The position numbers and the translations under genes are program-made. Positions 9,008-16,724 of a stretch of 64,000 bases of DNA are shown in pieces. The stretch is from Marivirga atlantica (lineage in GTDB: Bacteria; Bacteroidota; Bacteroidia; Cytophagales; Cyclobacteriaceae), in the NCBI RefSeq assembly GCF_016734805.1, contig NZ_JAERQG010000002.1, forward strand, positions 62,001 to 126,000. The letters are read 5' to 3'. The notes under the pieces are model-generated. The model saw only the letters and a program-made list of their open reading frames with translations, was not told the DNA's origin and did no database searches. Position 1 is the stretch's first letter, and the number at the start of each line of letters is the position of its first letter.

Positions 9008-11689
9008 TTGAGGCGTTTATTATTTAGTTTAATCATATTTTTAGTACCTTTTTTTGCCTACTCACAAGAGGTTTCCAACGATTCTACTAATACTAGTAAT
9101 AACTCGGAACTTCTTCAGAATGAGCAAGTTTCTGATTCTACTTTATCAGCCAATGACAGTAGTAGTGTTACAGATTCAACCGCAGTGCCAGTTGGCGACA
9201 TAAAAACTACAGTCAATTATAAGGCCAAAGACTCCATTAATTTTAATTTAAAAACGCAGGATATCATCATGTTTAAAACATCGCATGTTGATTATGGAGA
9301 TATTGAATTAGATGCTGATAGAATAAAAGTTAACTATGCCACGAAGATTTTAGATGCCGAGGGTGTACAGGATTCAACAGGCAAAACAATAGGTGAACCG
9401 GTTTTCACTGATAAAGGACAGGTATATCAAACCGAGGCTATTACCTATAATTTTGATACCAGAAAAGCTGTGATCCGTGGGGTGGTAACACAGCAAGGAG
9501 AGGCATTCATGCACTCGGAGTGGATCAAGAAGAATGAAAAAGATGAGTTATATGGTGAGGATGCTCTGTATACAACTTGTAATTTGGAACACCCTCACTT
9601 TGGAATTGCCGCTAGTAAAATCAAGTTAATACCAAATGATAAAATACTGGCAGGTCCATTTCATTTGGAGTTAAATGAAATAGCTACGCCATTTTTATTT
9701 CCTTTTGGAATGTTCCCCATGCCGAATACTAAATCATCAGGTATACTTTTCCCTACTTATGGTGAGGAAAACAGGAGAGGTTTCTTCTTAAGAGATGGAG
9801 GTTACTATTGGGCTATTAATGAATACGTTGATATGGCCTTAAGAGGAGAGATATATTCTAAAGGTAGTTTTGGAGCATCCTTGGCATCTAATTATAGAAA
9901 GCGTTACAGCTATTCTGGTAGTTTTAATCTTAGATTTAATCAGCAACGTCTTGGTGAAAGTGAAACTGACTCAACTGTTTCCAGAGATTTCTGGGTTACA
10001 TGGTCACATAGACCAGAGTCAAAAGGTACGGGTAGGTTCTCAGCTAGTGTTCAGGGTGGTACCAGCTCTTATAACAATAACAACCCTACTACTAATTTTA
10101 GTCAACAGGTCAGACAAACCTTTAACAGTAACATTTCATACTCTAACGTAATTCCTAAAACGCCATTTAACTATGCCATAAGTGCCAGGCATAACCAAAA
10201 TGTAAGGACAAATGAAATAGATATTCTTCTTCCTGAATTTGCCTTGAATATGAACAGGCAATATCCTTTTAAGAATATAAATGCCAAGAATTTAACATTT
10301 ATAGAAAAACTAAATTACTCCTATAATTTCACAGCTACTAATCAGGTGACAAATAACATAGGAAGGTTGGGTGATAGCGAAAGAGAATCAGACAGTATTA
10401 CCAATTTTAATTTTGACAATATGCCTTACTTGCTAGAAAGAGCTCAGAATGGTGGTAAGCACAGAATACCTGTTTCAACTTCATTTAATTTGTTAAAATT
10501 TATCACTGCGGCACCCGTGTTTAATTATGAAGAGTTTTGGTATTTGAAAGAATTGAATCATAGATATGACCCGGAATTAAATGAAGTGGTGATCGATACA
10601 CTTCGTCAATTTTCCAGGGCAAATGCTTACAATGCAGGGATAGGTTTTAATACGCGTTTGTATGGTATGGTATATCCTAAGGCAGGACCTGTAACAGCTA
10701 TAAGGCACGTTATGACACCCTCTGTTAACTTTAGCTGGCGTCCAGATTTTAGTGAAGAGAAGTATGGAATTTATAAAGAAGTGCAAACAGATTCTTTAGG
10801 AAATACCCGCCTTTACTCAAAATATGATGGTTTTGTCTATGGTAGCCCTGGAAGTGGTAAATCGGCTAATATCGGATTCTCATTAAGTAATACTATTGAG
10901 ATGAAAGTGAAGAAAAAGACAGATACCGCTGATGTAGTTGAAAAGGTTAAAATATTTGATAACCTATCATTAAGTTCTGGTTATAATCTTTTGGCTGATT
11001 CATTCAAGTTGGCTGATATTACACTAAATGCAAGAACAAATCTTTTCAATGGTAAATTAGATGTCAATTTTACTTCAACGCTAAATCCTTATCTTATTAA
11101 ATTAGATAGTATTGTTACTCGAGATAATGGTACTAAAAGATATTACCAACGTGAAGTTGATCAATATGCGTGGGAGGCAGGAGAAGGCTTAGGACGACTC
11201 ACCAGGTTTAATATTTCACTATCCACTAATTTAAACCCGAAAGGGAAGAAGAGTGATGATGAAAAGAAGAATGAGCTGGAAGATAGGGCTAGAAGTGCAG
11301 GAGCGAGTGAAGATCAGGTGCAACAATTGCTCAATAACCCTGATATGTATGTAGATTTTGAAGTGCCATGGAATTTAAGGGTGCGATATAATATAAATTG
11401 GTCCAGAGTTGGATTTGAAGAGCCTGAAATAAAACAGACTACCCAGTTTAGTGGTGATGTGAACTTTACTGAAAACTGGAAAATAGGTTTTACTTCTGGT
11501 TACGACATAGAGAAGAAGGAATTCACACAAACTTCATTTACTATTTTTAGAAATCTTCATTGTTGGCAAATTAATGCTAACTGGGTGCCATTTGGTAGGT
11601 TCCAGTCTTTCAGTGTAGATATTGGAGTTAAAGCTTCTATTTTACAAGATCTTAAACTCAACAGAAGAAGAAGCTGGTTTGATAATTGA
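9008..11689 (+). CDS. lptD: LptD-like outer-membrane LPS assembly protein
   Basis: Inserts lipopolysaccharide into the outer leaflet of the outer membrane. From a TTG at 9008 the protein begins with a textbook signal peptide (MRRLLFSLIIFLVPFFAYSQ). Next is a Ser/Asn/Thr-rich linker, an OstA-like beta-jellyroll domain (about 60-240: ADRIKVNYATKILDAEGV, FPFGMFPMPNTKSSGILFP), then a large beta-barrel to the C-terminus. The full length of about 893 residues fits Bacteroidota LptD proteins. The longer reading frame back to 8723 is antisense to the amidase gene and is not credible. Only about 85 bases separate the two divergent starts. Confidence 0.87.
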   Translation: MRRLLFSLIIFLVPFFAYSQEVSNDSTNTSNNSELLQNEQVSDSTLSANDSSSVTDSTAVPVGDIKTTVNYKAKDSINFNLKTQDIIMFKTSHVDYGDIELDADRIKVNYATKILDAEGVQDSTGKTIGEPVFTDKGQVYQTEAITYNFDTRKAVIRGVVTQQGEAFMHSEWIKKNEKDELYGEDALYTTCNLEHPHFGIAASKIKLIPNDKILAGPFHLELNEIATPFLFPFGMFPMPNTKSSGILFPTYGEENRRGFFLRDGGYYWAINEYVDMALRGEIYSKGSFGASLASNYRKRYSYSGSFNLRFNQQRLGESETDSTVSRDFWVTWSHRPESKGTGRFSASVQGGTSSYNNNNPTTNFSQQVRQTFNSNISYSNVIPKTPFNYAISARHNQNVRTNEIDILLPEFALNMNRQYPFKNINAKNLTFIEKLNYSYNFTATNQVTNNIGRLGDSERESDSITNFNFDNMPYLLERAQNGGKHRIPVSTSFNLLKFITAAPVFNYEEFWYLKELNHRYDPELNEVVIDTLRQFSRANAYNAGIGFNTRLYGMVYPKAGPVTAIRHVMTPSVNFSWRPDFSEEKYGIYKEVQTDSLGNTRLYSKYDGFVYGSPGSGKSANIGFSLSNTIEMKVKKKTDTADVVEKVKIFDNLSLSSGYNLLADSFKLADITLNARTNLFNGKLDVNFTSTLNPYLIKLDSIVTRDNGTKRYYQREVDQYAWEAGEGLGRLTRFNISLSTNLNPKGKKSDDEKKNELEDRARSAGASEDQVQQLLNNPDMYVDFEVPWNLRVRYNINWSRVGFEEPEIKQTTQFSGDVNFTENWKIGFTSGYDIEKKEFTQTSFTIFRNLHCWQINANWVPFGRFQSFSVDIGVKASILQDLKLNRRRSWFDN

Positions 11690-11747
11690 TTTTGGGGTAT
11701 TAGGATTTAGTCCTTGGGAATACGGTATTGCAGTTGCTTATTAAGTT

Positions 11748-12218
11748 TTATCTCTCAAGCTCTTCCAATAGGTTTTCTGTAGTTCTATCTAGTATGTCAT
11801 AAACGTTTTGAAAACCTTTTTCACCACCATAATAAGGATCAGGAACATCTGTGTTTTTTAAGGATTGATCACTTTCATAATGGCGCATGAGAATGACCTT
11901 TGCAGCATCATTTTTATTTCTGCATTGGCTAAGTACCTTTTCCAGATTTGATTGATCCATAGTCACTATGAGATCGAAGTGTCGGAAATCATCAATAGAA
12001 AATTGACGTCCTCTATGGTTAAGCTTTAATCCGTTCTGTTCAGCATTTTCACGCGTGCGTTCATCAGGAAGTTCACCTATATGATAATCAGAAGTACCAG
12101 CAGAATCTACTTTATATTTAGATTGAAGGCCCTTTTCAATTAGTTTCTGCGTAAACAAGCCTTCGGCAAGCGGTGAGCGACAAATATTTCCTAAACACAC
12201 AAATAATACCCTCTTCAT
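11748..12218 (-). CDS. Low-molecular-weight protein-tyrosine phosphatase
   Basis: 156 residues with the N-terminal phosphatase loop CLGNICRS (nucleophile Cys8, Arg14) and the general acid in DVPDPYYGG (Asp127). Usual length for the family. Such enzymes often accompany polysaccharide export clusters, where they counter a BY-kinase; here the three genes upstream are a glycosyltransferase, a flippase and a GNAT-type protein, so a role in surface-polysaccharide control is plausible. No BY-kinase is visible. Its ATG overlaps the upstream stop by 4 bases (ATGA), so translation is likely coupled. Confidence 0.93.
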   Translation of the reverse strand: MKRVLFVCLGNICRSPLAEGLFTQKLIEKGLQSKYKVDSAGTSDYHIGELPDERTRENAEQNGLKLNHRGRQFSIDDFRHFDLIVTMDQSNLEKVLSQCRNKNDAAKVILMRHYESDQSLKNTDVPDPYYGGEKGFQNVYDILDRTTENLLEELER

Positions 12219-13081
12219 TTCTTTAATAATGTTTTCAATCCTAAGCCACAGAAGCTAACGAACAATGACCACCTAAAATGGATCAGTGCTTGTTTGCATT
12301 CATAAGCAATGCGACTCAGTAAAGCTTGTTTTTGGGGTTTGGTAATTATGAGGTTGAAAATTTTCCTGCACACTTTTAAAGTGGAGGCCAATTGTTTGTC
12401 CCCTAAGTTATATTGTTTTTGAGACATTGACGAATTTAAAACGCGTTTATGTACTAAAATTTTATCAGAGTAAGAGAATTTGTGTTTATGGGCAAGTCTT
12501 ACTTTTATGTCAAAGTCTTCATATGCAAGTGATTCATCGTAGCCGCCAATGGCTTTGAGGAATGATGACCTATACATCATGGTTGGCGAACAGATATAGT
12601 AATTTTTTATGACGTACTCAAAAACATCACCGTCAGGCACAAAAATATCGGATCGCTTTAAAGGCCCTACCGGATAGTGTGTCTTGATGAAATTACCCGA
12701 AGCGTCAATGTAATTTGCATTCGAGAAGTTAATGGCCACATCAATATGCTCATCCATGTTCTTAACACCAGCTTCTAAGCGTTCTGGTAATAGAATATCA
12801 TCAGCGGCAAGATCAATTATATAATCAGCTTTTGTTAAAACTAATGCTTTATTAAAAGCCCTGCAGTTACCAATGTTTTCTCCCAGAAAAATAGTTCTTA
12901 GTGGTAATTCAGGATGTTTAATTTTGTATTGCTCTATTTCCCAAAGACTGTTGTCTGTAGAGGCATCATCAACTACGATGAGTTCCCAATCTTTGAAGGT
13001 TTGATCAACCACGGATTGCATAGCCTCAACAACATGTGAGGCGTGATTGTAACAAAGACATATGACAGCGACTTTAGCCAA
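12215..13081 (-). CDS. Family 2 glycosyltransferase
   Basis: GT-A fold glycosyltransferase of 288 residues. The nucleotide-sugar site is seen in AVICLCYNHASHVVEAMQSV and the ELIVVDDASTDNS loop, followed by DLAADDILLPERL (metal-binding DD-type motif) and the acceptor-side YEDFDIKVRLA (the ED motif of GT2 enzymes). The only plausible start is TTG at 13081; the next Met is inside the domain. It overlaps the flippase gene by 8 bases. It probably adds one sugar to a lipid-linked surface glycan; the sugar cannot be told from sequence. Confidence 0.88.
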   Translation of the reverse strand: MAKVAVICLCYNHASHVVEAMQSVVDQTFKDWELIVVDDASTDNSLWEIEQYKIKHPELPLRTIFLGENIGNCRAFNKALVLTKADYIIDLAADDILLPERLEAGVKNMDEHIDVAINFSNANYIDASGNFIKTHYPVGPLKRSDIFVPDGDVFEYVIKNYYICSPTMMYRSSFLKAIGGYDESLAYEDFDIKVRLAHKHKFSYSDKILVHKRVLNSSMSQKQYNLGDKQLASTLKVCRKIFNLIITKPQKQALLSRIAYECKQALIHFRWSLFVSFCGLGLKTLLKK

Positions 13082-14309
13082 GTTTTAGTAGTTTTTTGCT
13101 GAATGAAGCGGTGCAGATGAGATAGATAAAGGAGCGAGCAATATAAGCGTAAATTATTTTTTCAATATCTTGATTCTTGAGCAGAAAGATAATCAAAATA
13201 TAGCTGAGAACGCTTAATCCCTCTGCTAAGATATAGTTTTTGGTTTCCACTTTAGCCATTAACAATAGCGCAAAAGGAAAGCTGAATAGAGCAAATAAAT
13301 CTCCTAATAGGTGTAGCCTAAATAGGGGTACAGCATCAGAAAATCCTTTGCTATATAAGAGTTGCAATACTAAAGGGCTTAGCCAGTATAGTATCAATAA
13401 GGCCAGCGGAATTATTAGCAACATATTGGTTAGCTGCTTTTTCATAAATGATTGAAGCTTGACTTTATTTTTGATAGCAGCAAATGCTGGGTATACGGTC
13501 ATCATTAAGAAACTAATGAGTAAGCTTTTAAGGGCCTCGGAAATTCTTGCTGCGGACTGCCAATAGCCAGTTTCAGAAGTGCCAAAATTTGACAATGCGT
13601 AGTCCCGAACAAAATAATCGGTAAGCTTACTGCTTATCCATATTGTTAAACCAATGAGCAAAAACTGTTTAAAATGATGTAATAGTTTTGCATCTAAATT
13701 GAAAGTAAGCTTTCTGATTTCCGTATAGTCAATTACAATGACTATAAAGTAAACGATAGTAAACCCACCTTGAATAAGAGCATAGTAAAATAGAAGCTCA
13801 ATTATACTTAGCCCTGGAACCGAAAGGAGTAAAATAATTAGAAACCATTGCGCCAGAAAAAGTAGAGAAAGTGTTTTTAGATTCCGCTTTGCGATGAGGT
13901 AGTTTGCAAGTAGCAACTGAATTGAAAATAAAAGAAGGCTCAGAAATAGCAAAAGCCACTGTGTGCTATTAAATGGAAAATAACTAAGAGCGGTGTGTTG
14001 GAAAATAACAATAAGCACACTAAGGCTCACTGTGATGTAGATACCTAAAATAAGAGCGTTTCCAATTAACCTAGGCTTGTTATCAAACTTATTTTTAGAA
14101 TAAGCACTGATCAATCCCTGTCCTATAATATCCTGTAAGGGTTGAGTAAAAATTGACAGTAAATTTTGAAAATGACTAAAGAGTGCAGTCCCTGATGGAC
14201 CAAATTTTATGGCAACAATTTTTTGCATGGCCAACCCAGCCATCATTCTCAGGCTGAGCAATACGCCAGCCCAAATTGAATTGGTTTTTATATTAAACCA
14301 CTTCAGCAT
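13074..14309 (-). CDS. O-antigen/polysaccharide flippase (Wzx/MATE-like)
   Basis: 411 residues with about 12 hydrophobic segments spread over the whole length. The N-terminal GLAMQKIVAIKFGPSGTALFSHFQNL with AKFGP-like loop is typical of Wzx-type O-antigen translocases, which flip undecaprenyl-linked sugar units across the inner membrane. It overlaps both neighbours, giving a compact phosphatase-GT2-flippase-GNAT unit. No polymerase (Wzy), ligase or export outer-membrane protein lies beside it, so either one repeat unit is exported or the rest of the pathway is elsewhere. Confidence 0.85.
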   Translation of the reverse strand: MLKWFNIKTNSIWAGVLLSLRMMAGLAMQKIVAIKFGPSGTALFSHFQNLLSIFTQPLQDIIGQGLISAYSKNKFDNKPRLIGNALILGIYITVSLSVLIVIFQHTALSYFPFNSTQWLLLFLSLLLFSIQLLLANYLIAKRNLKTLSLLFLAQWFLIILLLSVPGLSIIELLFYYALIQGGFTIVYFIVIVIDYTEIRKLTFNLDAKLLHHFKQFLLIGLTIWISSKLTDYFVRDYALSNFGTSETGYWQSAARISEALKSLLISFLMMTVYPAFAAIKNKVKLQSFMKKQLTNMLLIIPLALLILYWLSPLVLQLLYSKGFSDAVPLFRLHLLGDLFALFSFPFALLLMAKVETKNYILAEGLSVLSYILIIFLLKNQDIEKIIYAYIARSFIYLICTASFSKKLLKLG

Positions 14310-15223
14310 TTAAGTGTGTACTTTTTAGTTATTATACCGCCAATAGCTGATTTGTAGACGGCCAATCCCTTATTAATCTTGCCATTGGCTAGCATGGAAG
14401 TGCCCATTTCAATGATTGAAATATCTTCCTTTTGTGCTTTTTGATAGAGCGCATGCCAGAGCAATAAATTGATATCTTCTTTTATCTGAGCATCTTTTAA
14501 TAAAATGTAGGTATAGTAAGTTTCCGGTTTTTCTTTAATAAAAATTGCCAAGCCAATAGTTTTAAAATACCTATTCACTTTTAACATATGGTACTGATCA
14601 GGAAAGCTTTGATACTGTTTTAGCATATGTTCATATGAAATAATGTTTCTATGATTTTGCTCTTTACGCCACTGTGCTAATATTTTATAATATTTGGCAA
14701 ACTCGTGCCTCGCCACATGCTCAACCAGGTAGTCTTCTTCTAATAATTGCCTTAACTTCCTCCTTTTTCTGCTTGCACCTTTACCAAGCATTTGCTCCAT
14801 AAAGGTTTGTTCTTTACTTACAGATAAATAATGACTTATAGCTACATCAGTTATTTGAAAGCTATTCTCAAGTAGTATTGGTTGAATATTAAAAGATGAT
14901 GGAAAGGTAAATACTAGTTGCGCAGTTGTATAGTGTTTTTCTAAATACTCTTTAATTATTAAAAGACATTCGTATAAACTCGATTTATCAAAAAGATAAG
15001 GCTCAAAATAAGGAGCTTTAACAGGAGTTTGTAGTGTATTTTCATTGATTTGAAAACAAAAAAAGGCTTTTAGCTGACCATCTTGTTTCAGGGATAATGG
15101 TAATATTTGCTCTTCCTCAAGATGATTCTTCCAATACTGTTGTCTGGAAAATAGTGAGAATTGAAATTGATCTTCAATTTCAGTTTCAGGCCATTCTTCA
15201 AAAATTTGATACTTTTGCCTCAT
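14303..15223 (-). CDS. GNAT/FemAB-like acyltransferase (BioF2-like)
   Basis: 306 residues. The C-terminal half resembles the BioF2-like/FemAB GNAT domain: SRKRRKLRQLLEE, then FAKYYKILAQWRKEQNHRN, then an acetyl-CoA-fold core ending EMGTSMLANGKINKGLAVYKSAIGG. In polysaccharide loci such proteins N-acylate amino sugars or attach amino acids. It is the first gene of the phosphatase-GT-flippase group (overlap 7 bases with the flippase), so it probably modifies the exported sugar unit. Acyl donor and acceptor are unknown. Confidence 0.65.
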   Translation of the reverse strand: MRQKYQIFEEWPETEIEDQFQFSLFSRQQYWKNHLEEEQILPLSLKQDGQLKAFFCFQINENTLQTPVKAPYFEPYLFDKSSLYECLLIIKEYLEKHYTTAQLVFTFPSSFNIQPILLENSFQITDVAISHYLSVSKEQTFMEQMLGKGASRKRRKLRQLLEEDYLVEHVARHEFAKYYKILAQWRKEQNHRNIISYEHMLKQYQSFPDQYHMLKVNRYFKTIGLAIFIKEKPETYYTYILLKDAQIKEDINLLLWHALYQKAQKEDISIIEMGTSMLANGKINKGLAVYKSAIGGIITKKYTLKC

Positions 15224-15272
15224 CAGGGTTCAAACTCGACTACATTTAAAAAAACCAAATTAAGAAAAATTG

Positions 15273-15872
15273 ATGAAGGACTACTTCTTTACCATTACTG
15301 ATAGACATGAAAGTTTATATAAAGAGAAGGGAAGTAAGTTTATCGGAATTTGTTTGCCAGCACAATCAGAAGAGGAGGTAAAAGAGTTGCTTGAAGAAAT
15401 TAAAAAGCAATATTATGATGCCAGACACCATTGTTACGCTTACATTTTAGGAGCTGATAGTAGTCAATATAGGGCTAATGATGACGGTGAGCCAGGACAT
15501 TCAGCAGGAGATCCCATTCTTGGTCAGATTAGATCTAAAGAGTTGACCAATACGCTTGTAGTGGTGGTACGTTACTTTGGTGGTACAAAATTAGGAGTGT
15601 CAGGGTTGATTAATGCCTATAAAACAGCGGCAGCTGATGCTCTTGATCAAGCCAAAATAAAAAAAGAGATTGTTCAAAACACTTATTTGCTCACTTACAG
15701 CTATGACATTACCAATGAAGTAATGAAGCTTATTAGTGATTTCGATTTAACTATTCTTGAACAGGATTTTACAGCGATTTGTAAGGCTAAAATAGGAGTA
15801 AGGTTAAATAATGAGTCAGCTTTTATTGCAGAAGCTGAGAAAATTCAAAAGCTCAAAGTCGAAAAGTTATAG
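15273..15872 (+). CDS. YigZ/IMPACT family protein
   Basis: 199 residues. The UPF0029/IMPACT N-terminal domain is clear: GSKFIGICLPAQSEEEV, DARHHCYAYILG, DDGEPGHSAGDPILGQI, VVVVRYFGGTKLGVSGLINAY. A second small ferredoxin-like domain (DUF1949-type) follows. In E. coli YigZ and eukaryotic IMPACT the family is linked to translation control, but the bacterial function is poorly defined. ATG at 15273 chosen over the TTG one codon earlier. Confidence 0.88.
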   Translation: MKDYFFTITDRHESLYKEKGSKFIGICLPAQSEEEVKELLEEIKKQYYDARHHCYAYILGADSSQYRANDDGEPGHSAGDPILGQIRSKELTNTLVVVVRYFGGTKLGVSGLINAYKTAAADALDQAKIKKEIVQNTYLLTYSYDITNEVMKLISDFDLTILEQDFTAICKAKIGVRLNNESAFIAEAEKIQKLKVEKL

Positions 15873-15967
15873 TTTTCATTTTAATTAAAATAATCTGAAA
15901 CATAATTAATGTATAAACAGTATATGTATCAACATATAAATTCAACAAACTCTAAATACATAAAATT

Positions 15968-16492
15968 ATGGCACAAGTATGGAATATCGATCCAACCCAC
16001 AGTGAGGTTCAGTTTAAGGTAAAACACCTAGTTATTTCAACTGTAACAGGTACTTTTAAAACATTCCAAGGTTCATTAGAAACAGATAATGATGATTTTG
16101 AAGGCGCTACAGCAAAATTCTCGTTGGATACCAATTCAGTAGATACCAATGTGGCGGATAGAGATGCGCACTTGAAAAGTGGTGATTTCTTCGATTCAGA
16201 AAAATTTCCAAAACTGATATTCGAAGGCAAGCTGGAGAAAAAAGGAGATGACGATTACAAATTAGTTGGTGACTTAACTATTAAGGACACTACTAAAGCC
16301 GTAGAATTATCAGCTGGTTTAGGTGGTACAATGGTAGATGGTTACGGACAAACCAAAGCTGGTTTTGAAGTAAATGGAAAAATCAATAGGAAAGAATTCG
16401 GTTTAACATGGAGCCAGGTGACAGAAGCAGGTGGAGTAGTAGTAGGTGATGATGTAAAGTTACATTTGAATGTGCAACTAGTTAAGACATAA
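15968..16492 (+). CDS. YceI-family lipid-binding protein
   Basis: 174 residues filling one YceI lipocalin-like barrel: WNIDPTHSEVQFKVKHLVISTVTGTF at the start, SLDTNSVDTNVADRDAHLKSGDFFD in the middle, and DDVKLHLNVQLVK at the end. YceI proteins bind polyisoprenoid or amphiphilic ligands; many are periplasmic, but this one has no signal peptide, as in many Bacteroidota paralogues. Single-gene transcript: about 95 bases of A/T-rich leader and a strong terminator right behind. Confidence 0.92.
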   Translation: MAQVWNIDPTHSEVQFKVKHLVISTVTGTFKTFQGSLETDNDDFEGATAKFSLDTNSVDTNVADRDAHLKSGDFFDSEKFPKLIFEGKLEKKGDDDYKLVGDLTIKDTTKAVELSAGLGGTMVDGYGQTKAGFEVNGKINRKEFGLTWSQVTEAGGVVVGDDVKLHLNVQLVKT

Positions 16493-16516
16493 GTAGAATA
16501 CAAGCAACATTTTTTG

Positions 16517-16551
16517 AAAGCCTCGGTGTTTTAGCATCGGGGCTTTTTTTT
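16517..16551 (+). terminator. Rho-independent terminator after the yceI-like gene
   Basis: Stem AAGCCTCGGTG / CATCGGGGCTT with a short TTTAG loop followed by eight T residues, 25 bases after the stop codon. Confidence 0.85.
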
Positions 16552-16724
16552 GATCAATCATGAATCAGATGTTTCTAAAAACTAATCCTATTTGTATTTA
16601 AATATGGATTATTCTAAACAATCAGGTTTCCATTTAATTAATTATTAATAATATCAGATTTCCGTCAGCCCATAAGAGGGTAGTAATTAATTTAAAATTA
16701 GCTTAAAACCCTTATTTCATTTCT

